This document shows positions 17,296 through 26,664 of a DNA stretch of 64,000 nucleotides, piece after piece; position 1 is the stretch's first letter; each line of letters starts with the position of its first letter. The translations under genes and the position numbers were made by a program. Source of the DNA: Pedobacter glucosidilyticus DSM 23534 (lineage in GTDB: Bacteria > Bacteroidota > Bacteroidia > Sphingobacteriales > Sphingobacteriaceae); assembly GCF_000425145.1 (NCBI RefSeq), contig NZ_KE384313.1, positions 124,001 to 188,000 of the forward strand. Direction: 5' to 3'. Below the pieces are notes generated by a model. It worked only from the letters and a program-made list of their open reading frames with translations. It was not told the DNA's origin and did not search any database.

Positions 17296-20200
17296 TTGAA
17301 AATATCTGTATATCAAGAAGTTAAGATAATTTTGTTTTTGCTATTTGTACCTTTTTTAATAAAAGCACAAAACATCAGTATCAAAAAAACAATTGATTGG
17401 ACTCTTTTATCAACAAACAAAAACATTTCAAATGTTAAGGTTGATCCTGAATTTCCAAGATATTTACCAGAAAAATTTGGTCATTTACCCTTGGTCCATC
17501 TTAAAATACCTATTGCTTTAACTCAAGTTTCGGTACTTATTCATCCGCTGCAAACTCAAGTCTCTAACCAGTATAGCCAGCAACAAAGTCAAATTTCGCA
17601 AACAATATGGTTTCAATACCAGGTAGTTGAGGAACAGAAAAAAAGATGGTTGATTATTGATTTATTACCTTTTTATAAAAGTTCAAGCACTATCTACCAA
17701 TTATTAGCATATAACATTCAAGTAAGTGATAAGGCCACTGGACAAAAAAACAACTCATTTAGATTAAGTAATGCTTCTAATTCTGTTTTAGCCAATGGAA
17801 ATTGGTATAAAATAGGCTTAAAAAATGAAGGTATTTATAAGCTAGACTATAATTTTTTCAGAAATATGGGGATAGCTGTTGACCAGTTAAACCCACGCTT
17901 AATTAAAATTTTTGGTCAAGGTGGCAGAACCTTAGCTCAGGAAAATAATGCTGCCAGATACGATGATTTATTTGAAAACGCCATCAAAGTTATCGGTGAA
18001 GAGGACGGTAAATTTGACCCACAAGATTATGTCTTATTTTATGCAGAAGGAAATATTTTCTGGGAGTTTAACCCGCAAAATCAGAAATTTATTCATCACA
18101 GAAATCACTATTCTGACTCTTCTTTTTATTTCATCCAAACAGAGGGTGCAAATGGCAAACGTATAAATAAGCAATCCTACCTCAATCAAAACCCAAATTT
18201 CAACACATCTTCTTATACCGATTTACAGCTTCATGAACAAGAAAATTATACCGCTATCATGGATAATTTAAAATCAGGTAGAGTATGGTATGGCGAAGAT
18301 TTCGAATTTAACAATAACCAAAATTTTAGTTTTAATTTGGATGGAATAAAAATTACAGATTCTGTTTACATAGAAGCCGATATGGCTATAAGGGCAGGTC
18401 AAAACTCAGCAGCAGAACTAAAAATTAATAACCAAACCCTTTTTAATTTAAACGCTAGTGCAGTACCCTTAAGTTTTGACACTGATTATGCTGCGCCTGC
18501 ACATCAATCCCTTTCTTTTTTACCAAATACCAATAATTTTTTGGTTGGTATAAGCTATAATAAGCCCAATTCCTTGGCTAATGCTTGGTTAAATTATATC
18601 AGATTTAGTTGTAAAAAAGATTTAAGAGTAAACAATTGGCTTAGGTTTAGGGATATTTCATCAAGTGGGTCTAACAACATAACACAATTTAACTTTACTG
18701 GCAACTTAACAGGTAAAGAAATTTGGGATATTACCAACCCTTTACTACCTATTGCAATTGATTACTCAACCAATTCTTTTATTTATCCTACACCTAACTT
18801 AAAAGAATTTTTACTTTTTGATATGCAGCAGGTACAAGAACCTAAATTCATCAAAAAAGTAGCTAACCAAAATCTACATGCTTTAAATCCGGTTGATATG
18901 GTTATCGTATCGCCACCAGAATTTTTATCAGAAGCTAAAAGATTGGCCGATTTTAGACTTAAAGAGCAAAATATCAGAACACATATTGTAACACCAGAAC
19001 AAATTTATAATGAGTTTTCATCCGGAGCCAGAGATGCCAGTGCAATAAGAGATTTTATGAGAATGCTTTATAAAAGAGCTGGTATAAATAATTTACCTAA
19101 ATATTTACTGCTGTTTGGTAGTGGAAGTTTTGATAACAGGAATATCCAATTCAAGAACAATAATTTTATTGTAACTTATCAATCAAGAAATTCACTATCG
19201 CCAACACAAAGCTATACTTCTGATGATTATTTTGCTTTACTAGATGATGATGAAGGCAATTTTCCAGAAAATTTTGTTGATGCCGCTGGAATGTTAGATA
19301 TAAGTGTTGGTAGATTACCCATAACATCCTTAAAAGAAGCTAAAGATATAGTAGATAAACTGATTTATTATACACAAACTGCTCAACTAGGCAGTTGGAG
19401 AAACCAAATCAGCATCATAGCTGATGATGAAGATGCTAATACCCATCTTAATCAAGCAGAAGCCAATGCAAATATCCTACAGCAGCAAAAACCCAATTTT
19501 AACATCCAAAAAATATATTTTGATGCCTATCAACAAGAAAGTACTGTATCTGGAAACCGTTACCCTGATGTAAAAAAAGCAATTGATGATAACCTAAATA
19601 ATGGGGTAATGCTGATGAATTATACCGGACACGGCGGAGAAGGAGGTCTAGCTGCAGAAAGAATACTTACTGTAGATGACATTAACAATTGGAAAAACAC
19701 TCATTTACCCATCATTTTTACAGCAACTTGCTCTTTTAGCAGGTGGGATGATCCTTTAATACGCTCTGCCGGTGAGCTCGCCTTAAAAAAAGAAAAACAC
19801 GGTGTAATAGCTTTATTTACAACCACCAGAATTGTATTTGCATCTTACAACTTTGATTTAAACCAAAGTTTTCTAAATGCTCTTTGCCAAATGGCCAATC
19901 AAAATAGAAGTATAAGTTTTGGCGAAGTTTTTACCATGGCAAAAAACAATAATATAGGCGGTTTAAATATCAATGCTAGAAATTTTACCCTTTTAGGAGA
20001 CCCTTCAACATTATTTCCTATCCCCTACAATAAAGTAAATACTTTAAGCGTTAACGAAAAATTAGTAACTCATCCTGATACCCTAAAAGCATTGGCAAAA
20101 GTTAAAATTACAGGACAAATACTTGCCCCAAATCAAACTTTATTAAGTTCTTTTAATGGTACTGTTTATCCTGTAATTTATGATAAAGCTACAGTTACTA

Positions 20201-21117
20201 CTACACTAGGTCAAGATGCAGGTACCTTCGGTAGCATTCCACAAGCTTTTAATCATCAAACCAATATCATTTACAAAGGTAAAGCCAGCGTTAAAAACGG
20301 GCAATTTAGTTTCGAGTTTGTAGTACCTAAAGACATTAACCTACAATATGGTGAAGGAAAAATAAGCTATTATGCTGATAACCAAGAAATAGACGCCAGC
20401 GGAAACTTAAGCAATATTATTGTTGGTGGCATAGCCAATAACGCTAATACCGATAGCGAAGGACCAACCATAGAACTTTTCTTAAATGATGAAAAATTTG
20501 TTTCGGGAGGTATCACCAATACTTCACCTTTTTTATTGGTTAACTTGTTAGATGAAAACGGTATCAATACTACAGGTATTGGTATAGGGCATGATATTGT
20601 AGCTACTTTAACTGCTCAAAATGAAAGTACCAACATCATTTTAAACAATTGGTACCAAGCAAAAACAGACGATTATCAGGCTGGTACCATTAAATATCCT
20701 TTAGGAGATTTAAAACCCGGTATGTACACCTTAAAATTAAAAGCATGGGATACTTTTAACAATTCATCAGAGCAAACGATAGATTTTGAAGTAAAGAATT
20801 CTGAAAAATTGGAAATCGCACATGTATTTAATTACCCAAACCCTTTTACAACCAAAACCAGTTTCCAGTTCGAACATAATCAACCCAACCAGGATTTGGA
20901 TGTGCAGGTAAATATTTATACTATTGCAGGTAAGCTGATTAAAACTATTAACCAACCGATTATAAGTTCTGGAACTAGGGTAGATCATATATTTTGGGAT
21001 GCTAAGGATAATTTTGGAGATAAATTAGCAAGAGGGGTGTATATTTATGAGCTGAAAGTACGCTCAAATACAAATGGCGAAATTGTAAAAAAAACAGAAA
21101 AATTAGTTATCCTATAA
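17296..21117 (+). CDS. porU: Type IX secretion system sortase PorU
   Basis: 1273 residues, gingipain-like (peptidase C25) family. PorU sits on the outer membrane, removes the C-terminal sorting domain of T9SS cargo and joins it to lipopolysaccharide. The signal peptide occupies about residues 1-25 (ending IKAQ). The catalytic dyad is visible as His779 in NYTGHGG and Cys812 in TATCSFSRWDDP. The C-terminal ~90 residues (FNYPNPFTTKTSFQFEH..ARGVYIYELKV) form a FlgD/sorting-domain-like fold. The only in-frame start that keeps the signal peptide is TTG at 17296; no in-frame ATG lies just upstream. porV follows after 32 bp; gldJ is divergent. Confidence 0.95.
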   Translation: MKISVYQEVKIILFLLFVPFLIKAQNISIKKTIDWTLLSTNKNISNVKVDPEFPRYLPEKFGHLPLVHLKIPIALTQVSVLIHPLQTQVSNQYSQQQSQISQTIWFQYQVVEEQKKRWLIIDLLPFYKSSSTIYQLLAYNIQVSDKATGQKNNSFRLSNASNSVLANGNWYKIGLKNEGIYKLDYNFFRNMGIAVDQLNPRLIKIFGQGGRTLAQENNAARYDDLFENAIKVIGEEDGKFDPQDYVLFYAEGNIFWEFNPQNQKFIHHRNHYSDSSFYFIQTEGANGKRINKQSYLNQNPNFNTSSYTDLQLHEQENYTAIMDNLKSGRVWYGEDFEFNNNQNFSFNLDGIKITDSVYIEADMAIRAGQNSAAELKINNQTLFNLNASAVPLSFDTDYAAPAHQSLSFLPNTNNFLVGISYNKPNSLANAWLNYIRFSCKKDLRVNNWLRFRDISSSGSNNITQFNFTGNLTGKEIWDITNPLLPIAIDYSTNSFIYPTPNLKEFLLFDMQQVQEPKFIKKVANQNLHALNPVDMVIVSPPEFLSEAKRLADFRLKEQNIRTHIVTPEQIYNEFSSGARDASAIRDFMRMLYKRAGINNLPKYLLLFGSGSFDNRNIQFKNNNFIVTYQSRNSLSPTQSYTSDDYFALLDDDEGNFPENFVDAAGMLDISVGRLPITSLKEAKDIVDKLIYYTQTAQLGSWRNQISIIADDEDANTHLNQAEANANILQQQKPNFNIQKIYFDAYQQESTVSGNRYPDVKKAIDDNLNNGVMLMNYTGHGGEGGLAAERILTVDDINNWKNTHLPIIFTATCSFSRWDDPLIRSAGELALKKEKHGVIALFTTTRIVFASYNFDLNQSFLNALCQMANQNRSISFGEVFTMAKNNNIGGLNINARNFTLLGDPSTLFPIPYNKVNTLSVNEKLVTHPDTLKALAKVKITGQILAPNQTLLSSFNGTVYPVIYDKATVTTTLGQDAGTFGSIPQAFNHQTNIIYKGKASVKNGQFSFEFVVPKDINLQYGEGKISYYADNQEIDASGNLSNIIVGGIANNANTDSEGPTIELFLNDEKFVSGGITNTSPFLLVNLLDENGINTTGIGIGHDIVATLTAQNESTNIILNNWYQAKTDDYQAGTIKYPLGDLKPGMYTLKLKAWDTFNNSSEQTIDFEVKNSEKLEIAHVFNYPNPFTTKTSFQFEHNQPNQDLDVQVNIYTIAGKLIKTINQPIISSGTRVDHIFWDAKDNFGDKLARGVYIYELKVRSNTNGEIVKKTEKLVIL

Positions 21118-21149
21118 TGAATTTAAACAAGAAATTTTAGCTTTATAAC

Positions 21150-22298
21150 ATGAAAATTAACAAATACTTTTTACTCATCATAACCAGCATCATAGCAAAA
21201 TTTGGATATGCACAATCTGGCGGTACACCACCACCAGATGCAGTTGACGGTAGAATAGGTAATATCATCACCACAGCTGTACCTTTTCTACTGGTATCTC
21301 CTGACGCCAGAGCCGGAGCTATGGGAGAAACCGGTGTAGCCACACTGCCTGATGTAAACGCTACCCATTGGAACCCCTCAAAACTGGCATTTTTATCAGA
21401 TAAATATGGCTTTTCTGCATCTTATAGCCCTTGGCTACAAAATATAGCTCCAGATATTAATATGGCTTATTTAAATGGTTATTACCGTTTAGATGAAAGA
21501 AACGTGATAGGTGGCTCCTTAAGATATTTTTCTTATGGAGATATACAACTTACTGATGCAACAGGCTCAAATATAGCTCTTTACAATCCTAATGAATTAG
21601 CTTTAGATGCTAGTTTAGCCCGTTCTTTTGGCGAAAACTTCTCATTAGGTACAGCTTTACGATTTGTATTCTCAAACATCTCTAACAACGGTATTGTAGA
21701 TGGTAGCCAAAACAGAGCAGCAACCGGCGTTGCGGCAGATATTTCTGCCTATTATAAAGGCAACAGAAAACCTATGTTTGGCAAAGAAGCTACCTTAGCA
21801 GCCGGACTTAACATTTCTAACATTGGTACAAAAATGAGCTATTCTGATAATGCTCCTAGAATTTTTATGCCAACCAACTTACGTTTAGGTGGTGCATCAA
21901 CCATACATTTAGATGAGTATAGCGATTTTACCCTTTCTCTAGACATCAATAAACTTTTAGTGCCCTCAGAACCTAACAGCACCAAATCTGTACCGGCAGG
22001 TATTTTTGGTTCTTTTAACGATGCACCAGGCGGTTTTTCAGAAGAATTGCAAGAAATTATTTACTCAACCGGTTTAGAATATTGGTATAATAAACAATTT
22101 GCATTAAGAGCAGGTTATTTTTACGAAAACCCAAATAAAGGAAACAGAAGTTATCTTACTTTAGGAGCCGGTTTAAAATATAATATTGTAAATATTGATT
22201 TCTCTTATGTTTTAGCAAATCAACAAAGATCTCCATTAGCTAACACCCTTAGGTTTTCATTATCATTAAACTTTGGAGAGGCAGGAGCAGCTAAATAA
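21150..22298 (+). CDS. porV: Type IX secretion system outer-membrane protein PorV
   Basis: 382 residues, signal peptide ending GYAQ, then an outer-membrane beta barrel of the FadL-like PorV/PorQ family. Landmarks are FLLVSPDARAGAMGETGVAT near the N-terminus, WNPSKLAFL, and the terminal barrel strand RFSLSLNFGE. PorV shuttles cargo from the SprA translocon to PorU in the attachment complex. It follows porU by 32 bp and overlaps ispF by one base (TAATG), so the housekeeping gene ispF is probably on the T9SS transcript. Confidence 0.95.
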   Translation: MKINKYFLLIITSIIAKFGYAQSGGTPPPDAVDGRIGNIITTAVPFLLVSPDARAGAMGETGVATLPDVNATHWNPSKLAFLSDKYGFSASYSPWLQNIAPDINMAYLNGYYRLDERNVIGGSLRYFSYGDIQLTDATGSNIALYNPNELALDASLARSFGENFSLGTALRFVFSNISNNGIVDGSQNRAATGVAADISAYYKGNRKPMFGKEATLAAGLNISNIGTKMSYSDNAPRIFMPTNLRLGGASTIHLDEYSDFTLSLDINKLLVPSEPNSTKSVPAGIFGSFNDAPGGFSEELQEIIYSTGLEYWYNKQFALRAGYFYENPNKGNRSYLTLGAGLKYNIVNIDFSYVLANQQRSPLANTLRFSLSLNFGEAGAAK

Positions 22299-22777
22299 TG
22301 AAAATAAAAGTAGGTTTTGGTTTTGATGTTCACCAGTTAAAAGATCAACATCCTTTTATATTAGGCGGAGTAAAATTAGAACATCATAAAGGCGCTTTTG
22401 GCCATTCTGATGCTGATGTTTTAACGCATGCAATATGCGATGCCCTTTTAGGTGCTGCAAACCTTCGTGATATTGGTCATCATTTTAAAAATACCGACGA
22501 AAGATGGAAAGGTATCAGTAGTTTAATTCTGCTAACAGAATGCGTTAAATTATTAGCTGAAAAAGGTTTTACTGTTGGTAATGTGGATGCAATGCTTTGT
22601 TTAGAAGCACCAAAAATCAATCCTCATGTACCTGCGATGAAAAAAAATATAGCACAAGCCATGGGTTGCGATGAAGAAGATATCTCTATTAAAGCTACCA
22701 CCAATGAAACCATGGGCTTCATCGGAAGAGAAGAAGGTGTTGTAGCTTATGCAGTTTGTTTAATCGAGAAAAAATAA
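22298..22777 (+). CDS. ispF: 2-C-methyl-D-erythritol 2,4-cyclodiphosphate synthase
   Basis: 159 residues, the usual length. IspF cyclises CDP-methylerythritol 2-phosphate, releasing CMP, in the non-mevalonate isoprenoid pathway. Zinc ligands are visible in GFDVHQL (Asp10, His12) and the [19 protein letters not shown] block contains the signature with the conserved Ser-Asp-Ala-Asp; the ATTNE(T)MGFIGR block near the C-terminus binds the cytidine. The start overlaps the porV stop. The downstream UPF0145 gene is 58 bp away. Confidence 0.97.
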   Translation: MKIKVGFGFDVHQLKDQHPFILGGVKLEHHKGAFGHSDADVLTHAICDALLGAANLRDIGHHFKNTDERWKGISSLILLTECVKLLAEKGFTVGNVDAMLCLEAPKINPHVPAMKKNIAQAMGCDEEDISIKATTNETMGFIGREEGVVAYAVCLIEKK

Positions 22778-22835
22778 TACAGCTTTTGTAACAAAAAGTC
22801 TTGATAAGCGTCTCATCTATATAAAATTTAAAAAC

Positions 22836-23159
22836 ATGATTGTAACAACAACATCACACATAGACGGAAAAAAAGTAGTTAAATACATTGGTATAGTTAG
22901 TGGCGAGGCCATTATAGGCGCAAATATTGTGAAAGACTTTTTTGCAGGTATCAGAGATATCGTTGGCGGTAGATCTGGTTCTTACGAAGAAGGATTAAGA
23001 GAAGCTAAAAACATCGCCTTAGCAGAAATGCAAGATTATGCAGCCAAACTTGGCGCAAATGCTATACTAGGTGTAGATTTAGATTACGAAACTATGGGTG
23101 CTTCTGGCAGTATGCTGATGGTTTCTGCTAGTGGTACAGCGGTAATTATAGAGGATTAA
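22836..23159 (+). CDS. UPF0145/YbjQ family protein
   Basis: 107 residues, the usual size for YbjQ-type proteins. It shows the family blocks [31 protein letters not shown] and the later [13 protein letters not shown] (landmarks only). The family forms pentameric rings of unknown function and is often annotated as heavy-metal-binding domain protein without strong proof. No signal peptide, so cytosolic. It ends a plus-strand run porU-porV-ispF-UPF0145 and faces a repeat-rich gap. Confidence 0.88.
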   Translation: MIVTTTSHIDGKKVVKYIGIVSGEAIIGANIVKDFFAGIRDIVGGRSGSYEEGLREAKNIALAEMQDYAAKLGANAILGVDLDYETMGASGSMLMVSASGTAVIIED

Positions 23160-23620
23160 ATACTCTAAAACTTCTTTCTCAAAAGCGGCTATTTAAAATC
23201 ATTTTTTGTACCATGTCGAGGTAGTTCGATTGTCTAGCCTAAGCATAAACAACCGTTTACACCCAATTCCGCCTTGGCGGTTGCGGTATTTACAAGACTA
23301 GCCTTAGCAAAAACTTTAGAAGCAAACGGCGCAGCGGAGAGTTTATTCAATTAGCTTATTGTTTTTAAAGGCTTTCATGTGTTCGCTTTGCTCGGGTTTG
23401 GGTACTTTTTGCGGAAACATGCGAAGCATTCATGAAGGCCAAAGGATAAAATAAAATACTTTGAATAAAAGTACCTTGACATGGCCGGTCAAGAGGCCGG
23501 AAAGCCTTGTGCATTAATGCCTGATTTTTAAATATTTATAAATAATGTTATTGGTAGCGGATTTGAATATATTAAATAAAATTTCGACTGTGGTAAAATA
23601 AGACTTTTTTAAGATAGCCT
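23160..23620. repeat. Repeat-rich, locally GC-rich gap with nested inverted repeats
   Basis: 461 bp without a credible ORF between convergent UPF0145 and the FeoB-associated gene. It is visibly richer in GC than flanking gaps. It holds a CCGCC-TT-GGCGG palindrome, two near-direct copies of CTAGCCTAAGC-like sequence, a larger imperfect inverted repeat (23370-23386 with 23421-23440, arms GGCTTTCATG and CATGAAGGCC) and paired GGCCGG words near 23484-23500. It resembles a decayed mobile or dispersed intergenic element rather than a gene remnant. Confidence 0.5.
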
Positions 23621-23773
23621 CTATTTTTCCACATCTATCTTAGAAAAATCAACCCCACATTTACAGCTGCTACCACAACTTGTCTTGGTATTAAAACTTC
23701 TATAAACAAGCCTAACAACATAAATAACTGCAATTAAAAACAGTGCAAAAACCAATATCGTTTGTGTATCCAT
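23621..23773 (-). CDS. FeoB-associated Cys-rich membrane protein
   Basis: A 50-residue ORF, short enough to be missed by gene callers: ATG at 23773 on the minus strand, stop TAG at 23621. One N-terminal transmembrane helix (about residues 5-22, ILVFALFLIAVIYVV) is followed by a short cytosolic tail with the cysteine motif CGSSCKCG. This is the architecture of the small FeoB-associated family (PF12669), which usually accompanies the ferrous iron transporter FeoB. No feoA or feoB is present in the window, so the gene is an orphan here. Confidence 0.75.
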   Translation of the reverse strand: MDTQTILVFALFLIAVIYVVRLVYRSFNTKTSCGSSCKCGVDFSKIDVEK

Positions 23774-23861
23774 AACAAGCTCAAAGTTAAGGTTTTGTTA
23801 AGTTTTAATCGTCATCTAATTTTCACGATAGCTTAGTGCTTAAATTACCGATTTAAAATCA

Positions 23862-23869
23862 TACCTTTG
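23862..23869 (+). promoter_or_regulatory. -7 promoter element for typA
   Basis: TACCTTTG fits TAnnTTTG exactly. Transcription would begin a few bases downstream, so translation cannot start at the TTG at 23867; the ATG at 23897 is the proper start. Confidence 0.65.
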
Positions 23870-23896
23870 CAAAAAATTTTTTTAAGCATTTTTTGC

Positions 23897-25708
23897 ATGC
23901 AAAACATTAGAAATATAGCGATTATCGCTCACGTTGACCACGGAAAAACTACCTTGGTTGACAAAATTTTACATTCTTGTTCTATCTTTAGAGATAACGA
24001 ATCAACCGGAGAATTAATTTTAGATAATAACGATTTAGAGCGTGAACGTGGTATTACCATCGTTTCAAAAAACGTTTCTGTTCAGTATAAAGACGTTAAA
24101 ATTAATATCATTGACACGCCTGGTCACGCGGATTTTGGTGGTGAAGTAGAGCGTGTTCTTAAAATGGCCGATGGCGTTTTATTACTTTGCGATGCTTTTG
24201 AAGGTGCTATGCCTCAAACACGTTTCGTAACCCAAAAGGCTTTAGCATTAGGTTTAAAACCTATTGTTGTTGTAAACAAAGTTGATAAAGAAAACTGCCG
24301 CCCTGAAGAGGTTTACGAGCAAATTTTTGAGTTATTTTTTAACCTTGAGGCTACAGAAGAGCAATTAGACTTCCCTGTTATTTATGGTTCTTCTAAACAA
24401 GGTTGGATGAATACCGACTGGAAAGTACAAACAGACAATATTTTCCCTTTAATGGATGCTATTTTAGCAAATATTCCTCCGGCACCAGTACAAGAAGGTA
24501 CTTTACAAATGCAAATTACCTCTTTAGATTATTCTTCTTTCGTAGGTCGTATTGCCATTGGTAGGGTAGCTCGCGGTACCATCAAAGAAAATATGCCTGT
24601 TTCTTTAGTTAAACGCGATGGTAAAGTTGTAAAATCAAGAATAAAAGAATTATACACTTTTGAAGGATTAGGAAAAGTTAAAGTTTCTTCTGTTTCTTCT
24701 GGTGATATTTGCGCTGTTGTAGGTATTGATGGTTTTGATATTGGTGATACCATTGCCGATTTCGAAAATCCAGAGCAATTAGAAGTAATCAGCATTGATG
24801 AGCCAACAATGAACATGTTGTTTACCATCAATAACTCGCCTTTCTTTGGTAAAGAAGGTAAATTTGTTACTTCGCAACGTTTAAGAGAGCGTTTACACAA
24901 AGAATTAGAGAAAAACTTGGCGCTACGTGTAGTAGAAACTGATTTACCAGATGCTTATTTAGTTTATGGTCGTGGTATTCTCCATTTATCAGTTTTGATA
25001 GAAACGATGCGTCGTGAAGGTTATGAATTACAAGTAGGCCAGCCACAAGTTATCGTAAAAGAAATTGATGGCGTTAAATGCGAGCCTATCGAGATTTTAA
25101 TTGTAGATGTACCGGGTGATGTTGCAGGTAAAGTTATCGAGCTGGTTACACAACGTAAAGGCGAGCTTTTAATCATGGAACCTAAAGGCGATTTACAACA
25201 CTTAGAGTTTGAAATTCCTTCAAGAGGTATCATTGGTTTACGTAACAACGTTTTAACTGCAACAGCTGGCGAAGCTATCATGGCACACCGTTTCAAAGCT
25301 TACGAGCCTTGGAAAGGACAAATCCCTGGACGTTCTAACGGTGTATTAATCTCTATGGATAAAGGTTTAACAACTGCTTATGCTATTGATAAATTACAAG
25401 ATAGAGGCCGTTTCTTTGTTGATCCAGGTGTTGATATTTATGAAGGACAAATTTTAGGTGAGCACATCCGTGACAACGATTTAGTTATCAATGTAACCAA
25501 AGGTAAGCAGTTAACAAACATGAGAGCCTCTGGAAGTGATGATAACGTAAGAATTGCTCCTGCTATTAAATTCTCTTTAGAAGAGTGTATGGAATATATC
25601 CAAGCAGATGAGTATATCGAAGTTACACCACAAAATATCCGTTTACGTAAAATCTATTTAACAGAGAATGAGCGTAAAATAAATGCGAAGAAGTTCGTGA
25701 ATCAATAA
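23897..25708 (+). CDS. typA: Translational GTPase TypA/BipA
   Basis: 603 residues starting MQNIRNIAIIAHVDHGKTT. The start is set at 23897 because a -7 promoter element lies at 23862-23869 and the family begins with this motif. TypA is a ribosome-associated GTPase related to EF-G, needed for ribosome assembly and growth under stress or cold. G1 (AHVDHGKTT), the RGITI switch, G3 (DTPGHADF) and G4 (NKVDKE) are all present, followed by domain II, two EF-G-like domains and the BipA-specific C-terminal domain (SDDNVRIAPAIKFSLEE). A strong terminator follows at 25724. Confidence 0.97.
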   Translation: MQNIRNIAIIAHVDHGKTTLVDKILHSCSIFRDNESTGELILDNNDLERERGITIVSKNVSVQYKDVKINIIDTPGHADFGGEVERVLKMADGVLLLCDAFEGAMPQTRFVTQKALALGLKPIVVVNKVDKENCRPEEVYEQIFELFFNLEATEEQLDFPVIYGSSKQGWMNTDWKVQTDNIFPLMDAILANIPPAPVQEGTLQMQITSLDYSSFVGRIAIGRVARGTIKENMPVSLVKRDGKVVKSRIKELYTFEGLGKVKVSSVSSGDICAVVGIDGFDIGDTIADFENPEQLEVISIDEPTMNMLFTINNSPFFGKEGKFVTSQRLRERLHKELEKNLALRVVETDLPDAYLVYGRGILHLSVLIETMRREGYELQVGQPQVIVKEIDGVKCEPIEILIVDVPGDVAGKVIELVTQRKGELLIMEPKGDLQHLEFEIPSRGIIGLRNNVLTATAGEAIMAHRFKAYEPWKGQIPGRSNGVLISMDKGLTTAYAIDKLQDRGRFFVDPGVDIYEGQILGEHIRDNDLVINVTKGKQLTNMRASGSDDNVRIAPAIKFSLEECMEYIQADEYIEVTPQNIRLRKIYLTENERKINAKKFVNQ

Positions 25709-25723
25709 TCTTCTTCCATGTAT

Positions 25724-25760
25724 AAAAAAGGGTTATCTGAAAAACAGATAACCCTTTTTT
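25724..25760 (+). terminator. Rho-independent terminator after typA
   Basis: 16-bp perfect stem including the A/T flanks (25724-25739 with 25745-25760), 5-nt A loop, core GGGTTATCTG/CAGATAACCC and a T run. Confidence 0.9.
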
Positions 25761-25818
25761 GCTTTATAAAGGTTTCTTTTATTAAAATTCAGTATCTTGA
25801 AAATGAAACCTAAAAATT

Positions 25819-26496
25819 ATGAAACTAGCTTTTGCAATACAAAGGAAGATACGTTTGGCTATAGCACTGGCCATTTTGATGTTTTTTAGTATCATCTTTA
25901 GTTTAATTGAATCCTATAACATCAATAAAATAGCCAAATCATTTAATTCTATTTACGAAGACAGGCTAATTCCAGCTGTTGATTTATACACGATAGCCAA
26001 CCACATACAAAACAAAAGACAACAATTATTTAGTTTCTTATTTAGAGATAATGTTAGCCAACAAGCTGTAACGAAATATTTGAAAGCAACAGATGCTAAA
26101 TTAGATACCTTAATTAACAAGTATGAAAACACCTTTTTGGTAAAAACAGAAACCAATTACCTAGCTCACTTAAAAAAAAACTTACAAGACTTTAGAAAGG
26201 AAGAGCAAGCTTTAATTATTACTTCTTTAACAGATAAAGAAAAAGCAAAAAGCATCTACTTAAACCGCACTATTTTTGTTTATGATGAACTCAACAAAGA
26301 CTTAATGCAGCTTACACAGGTACAAACACAGGTAGGTAAAGAGCTCATGGCCGAGTCTAGAAAAAGCCAAGCCAGTTCCTCTTTCATCACCAAATTACAA
26401 CTCTTTATTGCCATAATTTTAGGCTTAATTATCATGATACTTGTTCTTACCGACAAGCAGGTACTATTAAAGAGAGAAAAGTTTAATCTTAACTGA
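25819..26496 (+). CDS. Orphan four-helix-bundle (MCP-type) sensor domain membrane protein
   Basis: 225 residues. A transmembrane helix at about 12-32, a ~160-residue helical periplasmic region, and a second transmembrane helix at about 190-211 match the 4HB_MCP ligand-binding module of chemoreceptors. Typical features are the LIPAVDLYTIANHIQNKR first helix and the long later helices. After the second membrane pass only ~14 residues remain (QVLLKREKFNLN), so there is no HAMP, methyl-accepting or kinase domain. Its partner and role are unknown. It is flanked by terminators and is probably monocistronic. Confidence 0.75.
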   Translation: MKLAFAIQRKIRLAIALAILMFFSIIFSLIESYNINKIAKSFNSIYEDRLIPAVDLYTIANHIQNKRQQLFSFLFRDNVSQQAVTKYLKATDAKLDTLINKYENTFLVKTETNYLAHLKKNLQDFRKEEQALIITSLTDKEKAKSIYLNRTIFVYDELNKDLMQLTQVQTQVGKELMAESRKSQASSSFITKLQLFIAIILGLIIMILVLTDKQVLLKREKFNLN

Positions 26497-26664
26497 CTCT
26501 AGCAGATTTTAAAACTTAATTTCTTTATCAATTTCCTTCTGCACAGCTAATAAATACTTTATGTTATACGAAATAAAAGATATATGAGTAAGCAGGATTC
26601 TATAATCTCATTAGGGTTACCTACTTACTATAATGAGTATAAATAGAAACTAAATTTACTATTT

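Noticed and set aside
23867-23896. N-terminal extension of TypA from the TTG at 23867
   Set aside because: It would start inside the -7 promoter element, upstream of the expected transcript start.
24529-24900. 123-codon minus-strand ORF opposite typA
   Set aside because: Shadow of a highly conserved GTPase gene.
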